Below, piece after piece: positions 39,561 through 48,468 of a stretch of 64,000 nucleotides of DNA; the stretch's first letter is position 1, and every line of letters begins with the position of its first letter. The stretch comes from Corynebacterium parakroppenstedtii (GTDB lineage: Bacteria > Actinomycetota > Actinomycetes > Mycobacteriales > Mycobacteriaceae), in assembly GCF_019754935.1 (NCBI RefSeq), contig NZ_JAGSOA010000001.1:62001-126000 (forward strand), written 5' to 3'. The notes beneath the pieces are model-generated. The model saw only the letters and a list, made by a program, of their open reading frames with translations. It had not been told where the DNA came from and searched no databases. The translations under genes were made by a program, and so were the position numbers.

Positions 39561-40166
39561 ATGGCAATGGCTCACACGCGAGGAACGTCGGCTCGATCAC
39601 TTTTTGCAGTACATGCTCGGTTCCGGGGACGGACCATGAGACGGGCGGAATACGTAAAAAATAGTGCTCAGGCTATGGAGCACTTGGCGGGAGTTCTCAA
39701 GTCCACAGTAGAAGGCGTGGAGGAGATTTCGCTCCTTACTCGCGACGCAGAATCTGAAGCGCAAGTCGTCATGGCTTTCCTCTCTGCTGGTGAGTGGGCT
39801 ATTGGGATTGGGATCGGAGGGCACGATCCGTCCGTGGTTGCCCGTAGTTGTACAGGTAAGCGGGCCGGCACGGTGGGCGCGTCGATAGCCACGATCTCCC
39901 AGAACTCTTCCATAGCGAGTTCGGAGCTCGCTTCAGATATTTCCGCGGCGTTTTCTTTGATTGGCCATGTGCTAATCCGGCGGACTGAGGAAGGTCGAGA
40001 AGCAACAGCGCTTATGCGGCAAGGATATACACAAAACGACGCTGCGGCAGAGCTTGGCATCTCTAAGCAAGCTATGTCGCAGCGTCTTGTTGCGGCGGGG
40101 TGGCAGGCAGAGCAAGCAGGATGGGACCTTGCCGTCCACCTTTTAACCCGGGCGGAGGAACTTTAA
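39561..40166 (+). CDS. Putative helix-turn-helix protein of unknown function
   Basis: 201 residues. The C-terminal part contains a clear HTH, LMRQGYTQNDAAAELGISK followed by QAMSQRLVAAGW, similar to those of sigma-70 region 4 and small regulators. The N-terminal 140 residues (SAGEWAIGIGIGG, then STIATIS-like residues) have no recognised domain and may be a sensor. The ATG at 39561 lacks a ribosome site but follows TAGTAT by ten bases; ATG 39636 is an alternative. Its stop codon directly abuts that of the convergent SPFH gene. Confidence 0.65.
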   Translation: MAMAHTRGTSARSLFAVHARFRGRTMRRAEYVKNSAQAMEHLAGVLKSTVEGVEEISLLTRDAESEAQVVMAFLSAGEWAIGIGIGGHDPSVVARSCTGKRAGTVGASIATISQNSSIASSELASDISAAFSLIGHVLIRRTEEGREATALMRQGYTQNDAAAELGISKQAMSQRLVAAGWQAEQAGWDLAVHLLTRAEEL

Positions 40167-41411
40167 CTACTCGTCCGACGTGTCCTCCGGCGAATCGACG
40201 TTCGGTTGATCGTCAGCACCGGCAACGTCGATGCTCTCTGATCCTGCAGTGGAGGGATCTTCCCCGAGCTTCTTCGCCGTGTTCCGTTTAGCGGCCAGAG
40301 CACTGTCTAATGGATCATCCACCGTTTTGTTCGCGACGGCGTTTGCCTCAGCGACAGCTTTGGCGATTTCTGGGGCCGACTGAGTGGTAAACCAGTCGTC
40401 ATCCTCATCCGTCGCTGCCTCTGCCTTGGTTTCCTCGTCGACACTAGGAGCTTCGTAGCGGAATACCCCGTCAGAATCCTTGTCCGAGAACTGCTTGGTG
40501 AAGGACTCCAGAGCATCACCGAATTGTGACGGAATCAGCCACATCTTGTTGGCAGATCCTTCAGCCATTTCAGGAAGCTTTTGGAGGTATTGGAAAGCGA
40601 GAACATCTGGTGTGACCTGCGAGGTTTTGATGGCAGCATTCACCTTACGGATGGAGCGAGCTTCACCCTGTGCGCGTAGGTAACGGGCTGCTCGCTGTCC
40701 CTCGGCGCGAAGAATTTCAGCCTGGCGCTCGGCTTCCGCTTGCAAGATGGCAGCATGCTTTTCGCCCTCGGCGGCAAGGATACGAGCTTGTTTTTCACCT
40801 TCGGCAGTCTTGATATCAGCCTCGCGCTGGCCTTCCGCAGTCAAAATCATGGCGCGCTTTTCGCGGTCTGCTTTCATCTGCTTTTCCATCGACTGCTGAA
40901 TCGACGGTGGCGGATCAATCGCCTTAAGCTCGACTCGACTAATACGCAGCCCCCACTTTGTCGTGGCGTTATCCAGTTCACCACGGAGACGTCTATTAAT
41001 GACCTCGCGTGACGTTAAAGTCTCTTCCAGCGTCATGCCACCCACGACATCACGAAGCGTAGCCGTCGTGGTCTGCTCAACACCGGTGAGGTAATTATCC
41101 ACACCGTAGATGGAGTGCATGGGGTCGTTTATTTGGAACGTGACCACGGTATCAATTGCCACGGTCAAGTTATCCTGCGTAATCACCGCTTGGGGCGGGA
41201 AGCTGACGACTCGTTCGCGGGTATCCACGCGGGATCGGACACGGTCGACAAATGGAATGAGGAACGTTATTCCCCCTTCGACAGTTTTCGTGTACCGTCC
41301 CAGTCGTTCAATGACTGCCGCCGTCCCCTGTGGGACCAACTTGATGGACATCATGATGATAAGGACGATGACCACAATGATGGCTACGATCACGATAGTG
41401 CCAGCGCTCAT
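40167..41411 (-). CDS. SPFH-domain (stomatin/prohibitin-type) membrane protein
   Basis: One N-terminal transmembrane helix (IVIVAIIVVIVLIIMMSI) anchors an SPFH domain (residues 30-190, RLGRYTKTVEGGITFLIPF), then a long Ala/Glu-rich coiled coil (QREADIKTAEGEKQARIL) that mediates oligomerisation. The C-terminal 120 residues are acidic and disordered. Such proteins form membrane microdomain scaffolds. It is paired with an NfeD protein four bases upstream, the classical stomatin/NfeD operon. Its AAGGAGG ribosome site lies inside the end of the NfeD gene. Confidence 0.9.
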   Translation of the reverse strand: MSAGTIVIVAIIVVIVLIIMMSIKLVPQGTAAVIERLGRYTKTVEGGITFLIPFVDRVRSRVDTRERVVSFPPQAVITQDNLTVAIDTVVTFQINDPMHSIYGVDNYLTGVEQTTTATLRDVVGGMTLEETLTSREVINRRLRGELDNATTKWGLRISRVELKAIDPPPSIQQSMEKQMKADREKRAMILTAEGQREADIKTAEGEKQARILAAEGEKHAAILQAEAERQAEILRAEGQRAARYLRAQGEARSIRKVNAAIKTSQVTPDVLAFQYLQKLPEMAEGSANKMWLIPSQFGDALESFTKQFSDKDSDGVFRYEAPSVDEETKAEAATDEDDDWFTTQSAPEIAKAVAEANAVANKTVDDPLDSALAAKRNTAKKLGEDPSTAGSESIDVAGADDQPNVDSPEDTSDE

Positions 41412-41414
41412 GAA

Positions 41415-41849
41415 TTAATCCCTCCTTTCTAAGACAAAAGCTGTGTTGCCTTCAATGCGGCTCACCACGACGGTGTCCCCAGGTTCGAAAACGTCGTCAT
41501 GAAAGGCACTTCGAGCGGACCAGAAATCGCCATTGAGCCGAACAATTCCCGATGAGGACGAAATCTGCTCGACGGTCTCCCCTGTTGTTCCCACCAAGGC
41601 TCGCGGTGAGAAATCCGCTGTTTCGATCTTTTCGCTGAGTTTGCGCTTCAAAAAGGGACGCAGAACGAACATGAGTGTTAATGACACAATAGCGAAAACC
41701 ACGACTGAGACCCAGAGCGGGGCCTGGAAAAAAGACACACCTGCTGCGGCGAGAGCACCGCCAGACAACATCAATAGTGCGAAATCGCCACCGAAAAGCT
41801 CCAGCACAGCTAGAAGTACCGCACCGATAAACCACACCAAGGCATTCAC
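41415..41849 (-). CDS. NfeD-like membrane protein
   Basis: 144 residues: two to three N-terminal transmembrane helices (WFIGAVLLAVLELFGGDFAL; WVSVVVFAIVSLTLMFVL) and a C-terminal OB-fold (GTTGETVEQISSSSGIVRL; GDTVVVSRIEGNTAFV) exposed to one side. This is the short NfeD1b form without the serine-protease domain. It partners the downstream SPFH protein. Confidence 0.9.
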   Translation of the reverse strand: MNALVWFIGAVLLAVLELFGGDFALLMLSGGALAAAGVSFFQAPLWVSVVVFAIVSLTLMFVLRPFLKRKLSEKIETADFSPRALVGTTGETVEQISSSSGIVRLNGDFWSARSAFHDDVFEPGDTVVVSRIEGNTAFVLERRD

Positions 41850-41901
41850 GTTGTCCAGCGTACAGAAAGGCTATGACAGAAAACAGGGTCGTCGTTTCTG
41901 C

Positions 41902-42732
41902 CTACTCGGGCCCGACGGTGACAAAATCGACCAGTCGTTCAACCGCACCAATGAGCGAGGAATCGACGTCTCGGAACGAATTCACACTGTTGTAGACACG
42001 GTTCCACCCCTCTTTCGGATCCGACCATCCGAGCCGTCGGCACACACCCGTCTTCCAATCCTCACCATAAGGAACGTCGGGCCAGGCCTTGATACCAACG
42101 GACGATGGTTTGACGGCAGCCCAGATGTCAATGAACGGGTGACCAGTCACCATGACATACGGACCAAGCTCCTGGGTCAATAACGATTCCTTTGAACCCT
42201 CAACCAGGTGGTCGGCGAGGATCCCGATACGACGCTCAGCAGTGGGATGAAAATCTTGTACCCGTTGCGGTGCATTATCGAGACCCTCAAGGTACTCGAC
42301 GACGACGCCTTCTACGCGAAGATCATGGCCCCATATACGCTCCACGATCGCCGCGTCATGGACGCCTTCGACCCAGATTCGTGATGGAGCAGCTACTTTG
42401 GCACGCAGGTTTTCTACACGCCGTGATCCGGATGCGCTTCGTTGTTGTCGTGGATCTTTTGGTGGAACATAGCGGACTAATGTGACGGGTTTTCCTTCGT
42501 AGAGGAACGCCCCTTTGCGCATTTTGAACAGACGCGTTCGTCGGTATCGGTCCTCCAACCGAACGAAATCTCCGTCGTATGTCCGCTCAAATTCGACGAT
42601 CGCCCCCACATAACCACTGGCGATATCTTCAACCACTAAGCCAGGTTTAGCTGGGAGTATGGGGAACTCGCGGGGCTTGGAGCGTGGATGCCCGGCATAG
42701 ATGTCACCTGAATAGCGGTCGTGGAAACTCAT
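41902..42732 (-). CDS. DUF3097 family protein
   Basis: 276-residue actinobacterial conserved protein of unknown function. The stretch RIWVEGVHDAAIVERIWGHDLR resembles a TOPRIM-like acidic motif in its core (VEGVHDAAIVE), and LGPYVMVTGHPFIDIW and GWSDPKEGWNRVYN are well-conserved family blocks. ATG 42732 (MSFHDRYSGDI) fits homologues; the frame extends to 42780. It is divergent from the unknown gene at 42814 with an 80-base shared promoter region. Confidence 0.8.
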   Translation of the reverse strand: MSFHDRYSGDIYAGHPRSKPREFPILPAKPGLVVEDIASGYVGAIVEFERTYDGDFVRLEDRYRRTRLFKMRKGAFLYEGKPVTLVRYVPPKDPRQQRSASGSRRVENLRAKVAAPSRIWVEGVHDAAIVERIWGHDLRVEGVVVEYLEGLDNAPQRVQDFHPTAERRIGILADHLVEGSKESLLTQELGPYVMVTGHPFIDIWAAVKPSSVGIKAWPDVPYGEDWKTGVCRRLGWSDPKEGWNRVYNSVNSFRDVDSSLIGAVERLVDFVTVGPE

Positions 42733-42813
42733 ACCGAGGAAGTGTACTGAGGCGACGTGAACCTGGTGAGACGAGGACACGGTATCCCGTGAGAGGTGCT
42801 ATGGTGGCACGCC

Positions 42814-43593
42814 ATGAATGTGTCAACTATCTCGGGCCTGTGCAATGAGTGGGCGCGCGTTCACCGGTTAGCAGCATGGACAGCGTTTTGGCTCATTGGT
42901 GAGGCGTCGACGGACGACACTATTGATGCGTGGCATGATCTGTATTCACTTCCACGCAACGAGATGGTCCACTTCTTGGGTGAACTCCGACAGGCAGCGT
43001 CGGATTATTCCGATCACACTGCCGACGACCCGCTCGTCCGTATAGTTTTGGCAGCGCCTGGTGATCCTCCGCACGTGCCCGGTCATTCGGATGACCAGAA
43101 GGCTATTTCCCGCGCGGGAGCGGGATTGATGATTTCGTCTGGGGATCCAGATTCGCGCGTATTGGTTATTCCCTCTCGTTCCGACGGGATCCCGCGTTTA
43201 ACGGCGTCGTCAATTGGGGAAGACGTGCCGGCTCCACCGGCACCAGCGATTGGTGAAGCTGATTTAGCTCTTTCCGAGGCTACGAGGAACGCTGCGTCGA
43301 TGATTACATCGATGCGAGCAGCTATTGCTGATGTCCCGAATGTACGGCTTCGGGTGGGAACTCTGACGGATTTTTATGACTCTGCTGGTTTTCCTGCAGG
43401 TTTTAATCCGCGAGCAGAGAAACTGTCCGCGCGAGCTGACCATCTATCAGCAATTATTGATACAGCGCGCGCTACCGACAATGGAGCAACGTGGGACGAG
43501 CACGTCCTCCCTCTGCTCAGGGTTATTCGGCAGGCCCGGATAGCCTCGCTGGATTACGCTGTCCGCGAGATGCTTCGTGCGATACCTAGGTAA
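42814..43593 (+). CDS. Conserved hypothetical protein
   Basis: 259 residues, not recognised. It is soluble, predominantly helical, with no signal peptide or transmembrane span. A middle stretch (residues 80-140) is Pro/Asp/Ser-rich, and the C-terminal half has long Ala-rich helices (ATRNAASMITSMRAAIADV; WDEHVLPLLRVIRQARIA). Codon use looks like that of its neighbours. It lies between DUF3097 and hemH and is convergent with hemH. ATG 42814 (MNVSTISG) is preferred; ATG 42796 is possible. Confidence 0.6.
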   Translation: MNVSTISGLCNEWARVHRLAAWTAFWLIGEASTDDTIDAWHDLYSLPRNEMVHFLGELRQAASDYSDHTADDPLVRIVLAAPGDPPHVPGHSDDQKAISRAGAGLMISSGDPDSRVLVIPSRSDGIPRLTASSIGEDVPAPPAPAIGEADLALSEATRNAASMITSMRAAIADVPNVRLRVGTLTDFYDSAGFPAGFNPRAEKLSARADHLSAIIDTARATDNGATWDEHVLPLLRVIRQARIASLDYAVREMLRAIPR

Positions 43594-43632
43594 TCGATAC
43601 CAAGATGAACAATCCCTAGGTAATCTCTGCGA

Positions 43633-44814
43633 CTATTTATGGTGTTTGTGCTTTGCCGGGGGAACACAGCAGTTGTCAAAACACGGGACCCCGTTGAGGC
43701 TGCATCCATGTTGGGGCTCACCGCCGAGGCGGAGAGGCTCTCTGCCTTCGATGTATTCATCGATCAAATCGATGATCATTCGGGTGAATCGCTGCGTCGG
43801 CCCCACGGTTGCCGCCCGCTCGATGGCCATATCAAAATCTTTTGCTTCATGAGCTAGCTCAGTGTCAAGGTCCCATGCCACTTCTACGTGGTCGGACACG
43901 AACCCTATAGGAGATACAACGGCAGCCGGAATCCCCTGGTCGTGGAGTGTTGAAATATGATCAACAATATCGGGTTCCAACCACGGAATATGCGGGGGGC
44001 CGGAACGCGATTGCCAGACGAGGTCGAAATCATCGTCTGACAGCCCAAGTTTGGTGGCCGTCAAATGTGCGGCCTCATAAATTTGCCGTGAATACAGGTA
44101 GTCCCCATCATCTGGGTTTCCGGACGTCTTATCCGCGGAGACCGGAATAGAGTGAGCTGTGAAAACTATTCGACAGTCTTCTCTCCTGTTGCTGGGTATT
44201 TTGGCGAGTGCTTCTTGGACGGCTTCTGCTTCAGCCTCGATGAACTCTGGGTGGTCGTAAAACTGACGCAGTTTCGTTAAATCCGGGGGCGTAATCCCCA
44301 GTTCCTGGCAATGGCGCCGAGCCTTTTCAATGTCCTCGTCGTACTGACGGCATCCCGAATATCCCGCCCATGCAGAGGTAGCAAATACAAGCGCATGGCG
44401 GATTCCGTCATGAGCCATCTTCTCTATGGTCTCGTTCCAGAATGGATGCCAATTCCGGTTAGCGAAATACACAGGGAGATTGCGACCTTGCTTTTCAAGT
44501 TCTTTTTCGACGTGTCTAATGATCTCGCGGTTTAAACCATTAAGAGGGCTGATGCCGTTGAAGTGGTGATAGTGTTCTCCTACTTCGTCGAGACGCTCCG
44601 GCGGGATGCCACGACCCCTAGTTACATTTTCGAGGAAAGGACGAATATCGTCCAGACCCTCCGGGCCACCGAATGAGGCGACAACGATAGCGTCAACGGG
44701 GTACTCACTGGTCTGTGAGTTGCCACAATCGTTGGCGTTGATCTGGTTGTGCGCCGGTCGATCGTCCTTCCTGCCAGGCGGTTCTGTCAACGCCGGGGCA
44801 TCGTTTATGGCCAT
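43633..44814 (-). CDS. hemH: Ferrochelatase (coproporphyrin III type, [2Fe-2S])
   Basis: Inserts Fe2+ into coproporphyrin III in the actinobacterial/Firmicutes haem pathway (also called CpfC). Catalytic His221 lies in FTAHSIPVS and Glu311 in SDHVEVAWDLD. Four of the cysteines, C155 in SGCRQY and C371, C378 and C382/C383 in HGCSLNGVPCFDNCC, match the [2Fe-2S] pattern of mycobacterial ferrochelatase. The first 38 residues are a non-conserved hydrophilic extension. It lies downstream of the RipA-like hydrolase gene on the same strand. Confidence 0.95.
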   Translation of the reverse strand: MAINDAPALTEPPGRKDDRPAHNQINANDCGNSQTSEYPVDAIVVASFGGPEGLDDIRPFLENVTRGRGIPPERLDEVGEHYHHFNGISPLNGLNREIIRHVEKELEKQGRNLPVYFANRNWHPFWNETIEKMAHDGIRHALVFATSAWAGYSGCRQYDEDIEKARRHCQELGITPPDLTKLRQFYDHPEFIEAEAEAVQEALAKIPSNRREDCRIVFTAHSIPVSADKTSGNPDDGDYLYSRQIYEAAHLTATKLGLSDDDFDLVWQSRSGPPHIPWLEPDIVDHISTLHDQGIPAAVVSPIGFVSDHVEVAWDLDTELAHEAKDFDMAIERAATVGPTQRFTRMIIDLIDEYIEGREPLRLGGEPQHGCSLNGVPCFDNCCVPPAKHKHHK

Positions 44815-44970
44815 CTCAACAGTCTCAATTCTCAGTAGACAATGGTGTTAACGGCAAAAGCCACGCGCTGCGCTCGTGCCGTGCCAGTACACGACCGTAC
44901 CGGCAAGGTGATCCCCACGTCGATAAGGAGGGGAGTGAGCAGTGCGTGTGGAGTGCAGACCTAGCCTAGT

Positions 44971-47418
44971 TTATGAGATGAGCCGGACAACGTTCGGAGT
45001 CATGCCACCATAACGAACTGGGCTGATCTTGACGACCGAGCCGGACTCAGGTGCCTCAATCATCTGGTCGTTGCCCAGGTAGATTGCGACGTGCTGGCTA
45101 GCATTAGGACCGTAGAAGATCAGGTCACCGCGCTTCATCTGGGAAGCAGGATACTGAGTTCCCGATTGGTACTGCGCTCCTGTGTAGTGCGGCAACTTGA
45201 AGCCAGCGATGTAGAAGGCGTACAGCACCAGGCCGGAGCAGTCGAAACCAGCGTGAGCGTAATCGCCGTATTGGTCAGCGACCCCGCCATCCCTAATGCC
45301 GACGGTCGGGCCATAGTAGTTTCCGCCACCCCAGGAGTAACGCACCCCTAGCTGTGATTGTGCACGAGCGATGACGGCGTTGATCCGGGTTTCTGCAGAA
45401 CCGCTGGTTGCGGTTTGTGCATTGTCGCCTGTGTTGGTTGTTCCCGTCGTGGAGCTATTGGCTGAGTTTCCTCCGCCAATTGAGGTAGCGAGTGATGCCT
45501 GGTCAGTACCGTCGGTCACTCGGTTCAAGGCGTCAGAGTTGTTCTTGAGACCGTTGACTAGCTGCGAAGTAGTCGACGTGGATTCGTCGTCCGAGTCGGA
45601 TCCATCGCTGTCGGTGTCAGTGCTGGTTGATCCAGTGCTACCCGACGATGTTGAGCTGCTGCTCTGATCATTACTCGTGTTGTCAGATCTCGTCGAGCTG
45701 GAACCAGAAGCCGTGGATCCACTGTTGTCGCTACCCGAGCCGCTACCAGTGTTGCCCGTTGCCGTAGACGCAGATCCCGAACCGGTGTTGGCACTACCGG
45801 TGTTACCGGCGTTACTGCCGCTGTTATCGGACTGATTCTGAATCTGGTCCCACGCTTGACGTGCTGCCTGACGTCCGCCATTAACGGCGGCAGCAACCGG
45901 GTCGTTTCCTTCCTGGCCTGCCTTCAGTCCGGCTGCTAAGGCCGCCAAGCCACTCGAGGTGAGCCCGATGAGTGCCTTGTCAGCGTCGTTAGACGAGGAA
46001 TCGAAGGCTGCACCCAAAATCTGCCGCAGCTTTTCGGTCAACTCTTCTACACGCTTGACCGCCTCGGAAGCGATCGTCGCCAGGTTGGCTGCATTTTGAC
46101 GTGCCTGCTCAACGGTTGGATCGCCGTTGTCTTCCTTCTCCTTGGCATCCTTGGCGGCAGCTAAAGCGTTATCAGCTTTCTGCTTCGCGTCGGCGGCAGC
46201 TTCGGACCGCTCTTTTTCGGTCTGATCTGCAGCAGCGTAGTCAATGCCCTGGTCGGCCTTCGCGCCCTGGTCGTCCGCATTATCTGCACTACTGGAGCTG
46301 TCTGCCTGGTCATTCTGTGCAGAATCCTGCTGATCCTGAGCAGAATTCTCCGAGGAAGCCGTAGCTGGCTCATTTGAAGACGACTGCTCAGTTGTATCCG
46401 ACGAGGGCTCGGTGGATTCCTGCGTGGGTTCGCCGGTCCCCGTATCACCGTCATTAGCCGTGTCGTACGCTAATTGCTCCGTTGTAGGCGCAGAGCTTGT
46501 GCTCGATTGGTCGTCAGAGGAAGCGCTGTCCGACGAGTTGTCCTGGTTGTCAGCAGCGTTATCAGCTGGTGATGCAGAATCTGAATCAGGTTTGTTGTCC
46601 TGCGTTGCCGAAGCAGAGGTGGAAGGACTTGCCGCACTTGTGTCACTGGCGTTGTTCTGAGCCGGCGCCGCTGTTGAATTGCTAGAGGAACCAGTCTTGT
46701 CGCCCTTTACTTCGTCGAGGCGTGACTGGATCTCATTCTTGCGAGCTTCGGCTTCCTGGATAGATTTTTGCAGGTCCGCTGCTTTTCGTGACGCTGTTTG
46801 AATCGCTTCAAGAGCCTTGTCCTTGGATTCCTTCGCGTCCTTACGCTTAGCGGAGGCGTCGGCAAGCAGCTTGCGGAGAGAGGACTCCTCATTAGCAGCC
46901 TGAGTACGCACCTTGTCTAGCTGCGAGACAACTTTGCGTTGCTTCGCTGCCTCGGTGCGCAAGTATGAAGCGCGGTCAAGAGTATTAGCGACGGCATCTT
47001 CCCCAGCTGCCATCGTCACCGCATTGGAATCTTGACCTTGCGTGTACTGCGAACGCGACAGGGAGTTTAACTTGTCCTGGGCTTCCTCGACGTCTTTTTG
47101 GGACTTGTCGAGCCTCGCCCGTGCCTGGACAACCTTCTCCTGTGCATCGTTTGCATCGCTGGTGGCCTCATCCAGCTCATACACAGTCTTATTTGCTTCT
47201 TGACGGATGCCGCCTTGTTCATTTTGCAGCTCAGTCAGCTTTTTCTGTGCCTGAGTTAAATCGTTGGCAAGCGACGCGACGGAATTGGGATCGTCGTTCG
47301 GCGCTGCCATGGCATGTGGAGCAGAGGTTACCCCTAGCCCGGCACACAGCAAGACGGCCGCAAGCCGAGTGCGTGCATGTCGCGGATGGGACGTCCGGAA
47401 GGCCCTGCGGTCTACCAC
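44971..47418 (-). CDS. RipA-like NlpC/P60 peptidoglycan endopeptidase with very long Ser/Asp/Gln linker
   Basis: Secreted cell-wall hydrolase of about 815 residues. A signal peptide ends at APHAMA-APND. Then come a Glu/Lys/Gln-rich coiled coil (about residues 45-235), a low-complexity Ser/Asp/Gln/Thr/Asn linker of roughly 400 residues with more coiled coil in its middle, and a C-terminal NlpC/P60 domain. The catalytic Cys is in GFDCSGLVLYAF, the His in SQHVAIYLG. It should cleave stem peptides during septum splitting. GTG 47418 is chosen because AGGAGA lies six bases before it. The linker is unusually long for the family. Confidence 0.93.
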   Translation of the reverse strand: MVDRRAFRTSHPRHARTRLAAVLLCAGLGVTSAPHAMAAPNDDPNSVASLANDLTQAQKKLTELQNEQGGIRQEANKTVYELDEATSDANDAQEKVVQARARLDKSQKDVEEAQDKLNSLSRSQYTQGQDSNAVTMAAGEDAVANTLDRASYLRTEAAKQRKVVSQLDKVRTQAANEESSLRKLLADASAKRKDAKESKDKALEAIQTASRKAADLQKSIQEAEARKNEIQSRLDEVKGDKTGSSSNSTAAPAQNNASDTSAASPSTSASATQDNKPDSDSASPADNAADNQDNSSDSASSDDQSSTSSAPTTEQLAYDTANDGDTGTGEPTQESTEPSSDTTEQSSSNEPATASSENSAQDQQDSAQNDQADSSSSADNADDQGAKADQGIDYAAADQTEKERSEAAADAKQKADNALAAAKDAKEKEDNGDPTVEQARQNAANLATIASEAVKRVEELTEKLRQILGAAFDSSSNDADKALIGLTSSGLAALAAGLKAGQEGNDPVAAAVNGGRQAARQAWDQIQNQSDNSGSNAGNTGSANTGSGSASTATGNTGSGSGSDNSGSTASGSSSTRSDNTSNDQSSSSTSSGSTGSTSTDTDSDGSDSDDESTSTTSQLVNGLKNNSDALNRVTDGTDQASLATSIGGGNSANSSTTGTTNTGDNAQTATSGSAETRINAVIARAQSQLGVRYSWGGGNYYGPTVGIRDGGVADQYGDYAHAGFDCSGLVLYAFYIAGFKLPHYTGAQYQSGTQYPASQMKRGDLIFYGPNASQHVAIYLGNDQMIEAPESGSVVKISPVRYGGMTPNVVRLIS

Positions 47419-47853
47419 GCCATTTCTCCTTTGATCGGAAGCATTCATCGTCTGAGCTATGCCTGAAGCCGTCAGTCAATAGAGGTAGAAACCTGATAAC
47501 CAGCCTTGCTACGGAACCTAGCGACCCACGGAAGTGGTAACAGGAAAGTCAAGGTTTAAAGCTTGACGACTTTCTGCCCACTGTAGCCACGTTGGTGTGC
47601 CGATCCCCTCACCTTCTGTCAATCGGGCATACTTCCCCGCATGCCCGGTTGGCGGATGGTTGAAGAGTCTTCTCTAGCCTCAGGGGTTGACTCGTATCGA
47701 CTTTGGTTGCACAGCTTTATTTTTTTGAACAGTGCCACCGTAGAGCACGTGAACATCGGAAGAAACTCTAATCACATAAAAAACAAGCTTCACATCCTGA
47801 CACGAGTCTCGCTTAAAGGCTTGACCAGGGATGATAACGGAATAATTACAAAG

Positions 47854-47869
47854 TGTGATTTACACCACG
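47854..47869 (+). promoter_or_regulatory. Possible GlxR (CRP-type) site
   Basis: TGTGATTTACACCACG matches TGTGA-N6-TCACA in eight of ten defined positions (perfect first half, CAC in the second). GlxR controls many corynebacterial genes of this type, but one imperfect match is weak evidence. Confidence 0.35.
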
Positions 47870-47890
47870 TTTTAAATATTTTCGGCGTGT

Positions 47891-47914
47891 CAACTTGAAC
47901 CTCAAGTTGAGGTT
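47891..47914. repeat. Overlapping inverted repeats between the ripA-like gene and acn
   Basis: CAACTTGA (47891-47898) pairs with TCAAGTTG (47902-47909), and AACCTCAA (47898-47905) with TTGAGGTT (47907-47914). The two dyads share bases, as in compound operators. No known regulator is assigned. Confidence 0.5.
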
Positions 47915-48252
47915 GAAGGTTTGGGAACGCTGTGGCGCTTCCCCTTAGTTTGTGGATCAGCTAATAAATGCGCTAGAAGGGGTCGCTCTCGGGCCTCTTT
48001 AAGTCCTCTGTCCTAACCCGACGAAAGTCGCCGACTGTAACGCGATAGCGAGCGCTCTATTTGTGGCGCGCATCTTTAACTCGCCCATGCGCTTGTCGAC
48101 GCTGCGTGCCGCGTCGTAAGTGAATGCGTTACCCCAATACGTGTCCCAAGTGAAAGGAATCAATGCCTTGTGGGCGACCTTCCGATCTCACAGGATCAAC
48201 TTTCAGGCCCCGTAAGTAACTTTTGGGGGTGAATAAGGCCCCAGATTCGCTT

Positions 48253-48270
48253 ACAGTACGTCTGTACTGT
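48253..48270 (+). promoter_or_regulatory. AcnR-type operator upstream of acn
   Basis: ACAGTAC-GTCT-GTACTGT is a perfect seven-base inverted repeat. Its core CAGTAC-N4-GTACTG matches the CAGNAC-N4-GTACTG site of AcnR, the TetR-type repressor of aconitase in C. glutamicum. The acnR gene follows acn here (51289), which supports autologous control of the operon. Confidence 0.85.
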
Positions 48271-48398
48271 TAGAGTTTGGGCTGCAATATGCTGGGCAAA
48301 CCCCCTTGTCGTGGGATTCTGAGAGCAAAGTTCAAGGTATTGCGCGCAGGCGGCCTTGAATGCTGCCACAATGGATCATGAGGAATCACGACGTTGTG

Positions 48399-48427
48399 CA
48401 GCTTTGTCAGTAGTTTTCTGACAGCTG
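48399..48427 (+). other. Hairpin in the acn leader
   Basis: TGTCAG (48405-48410) pairs with CTGACA (48418-48423) around a seven-base loop, and flanking CAGCT/AGCTG adds a further possible stem. It lies 42 bases before the acn start codon; there is no T run, so it is not a terminator. Confidence 0.45.
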
Positions 48428-48468
48428 TGACCCCTGAAAGTCGAAAGAGAAGAGGACTGGAGCTCGCT

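Larger units (their letters stand above)
47419..48468. other. Long intergenic regulatory region between the ripA-like gene and acn
   Basis: About 1 kb with no convincing gene. It contains divergent promoters for the NlpC/P60 gene and acn, a GlxR/CRP-like half-matched site at 47854, overlapping palindromes at 47891-47914, the AcnR-type operator at 48253-48270, and a hairpin in the acn leader at 48399-48427. An 85-codon open frame at 47641-47898 has no ribosome site, no recognisable domain and an odd composition, so I do not call it. Confidence 0.6.

Noticed and set aside
43584..43625. Two CCTAGGTAATC copies in the gap between convergent genes
   Set aside because: The copies are 27 bases apart at gene ends and form no stable terminator; no function can be supported.
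47641..47898. 85-codon open frame in the ripA-like/acn interval
   Set aside because: No ribosome site, no domain, and it overlaps candidate regulatory sites; a chance frame in A+T-rich DNA is more likely.
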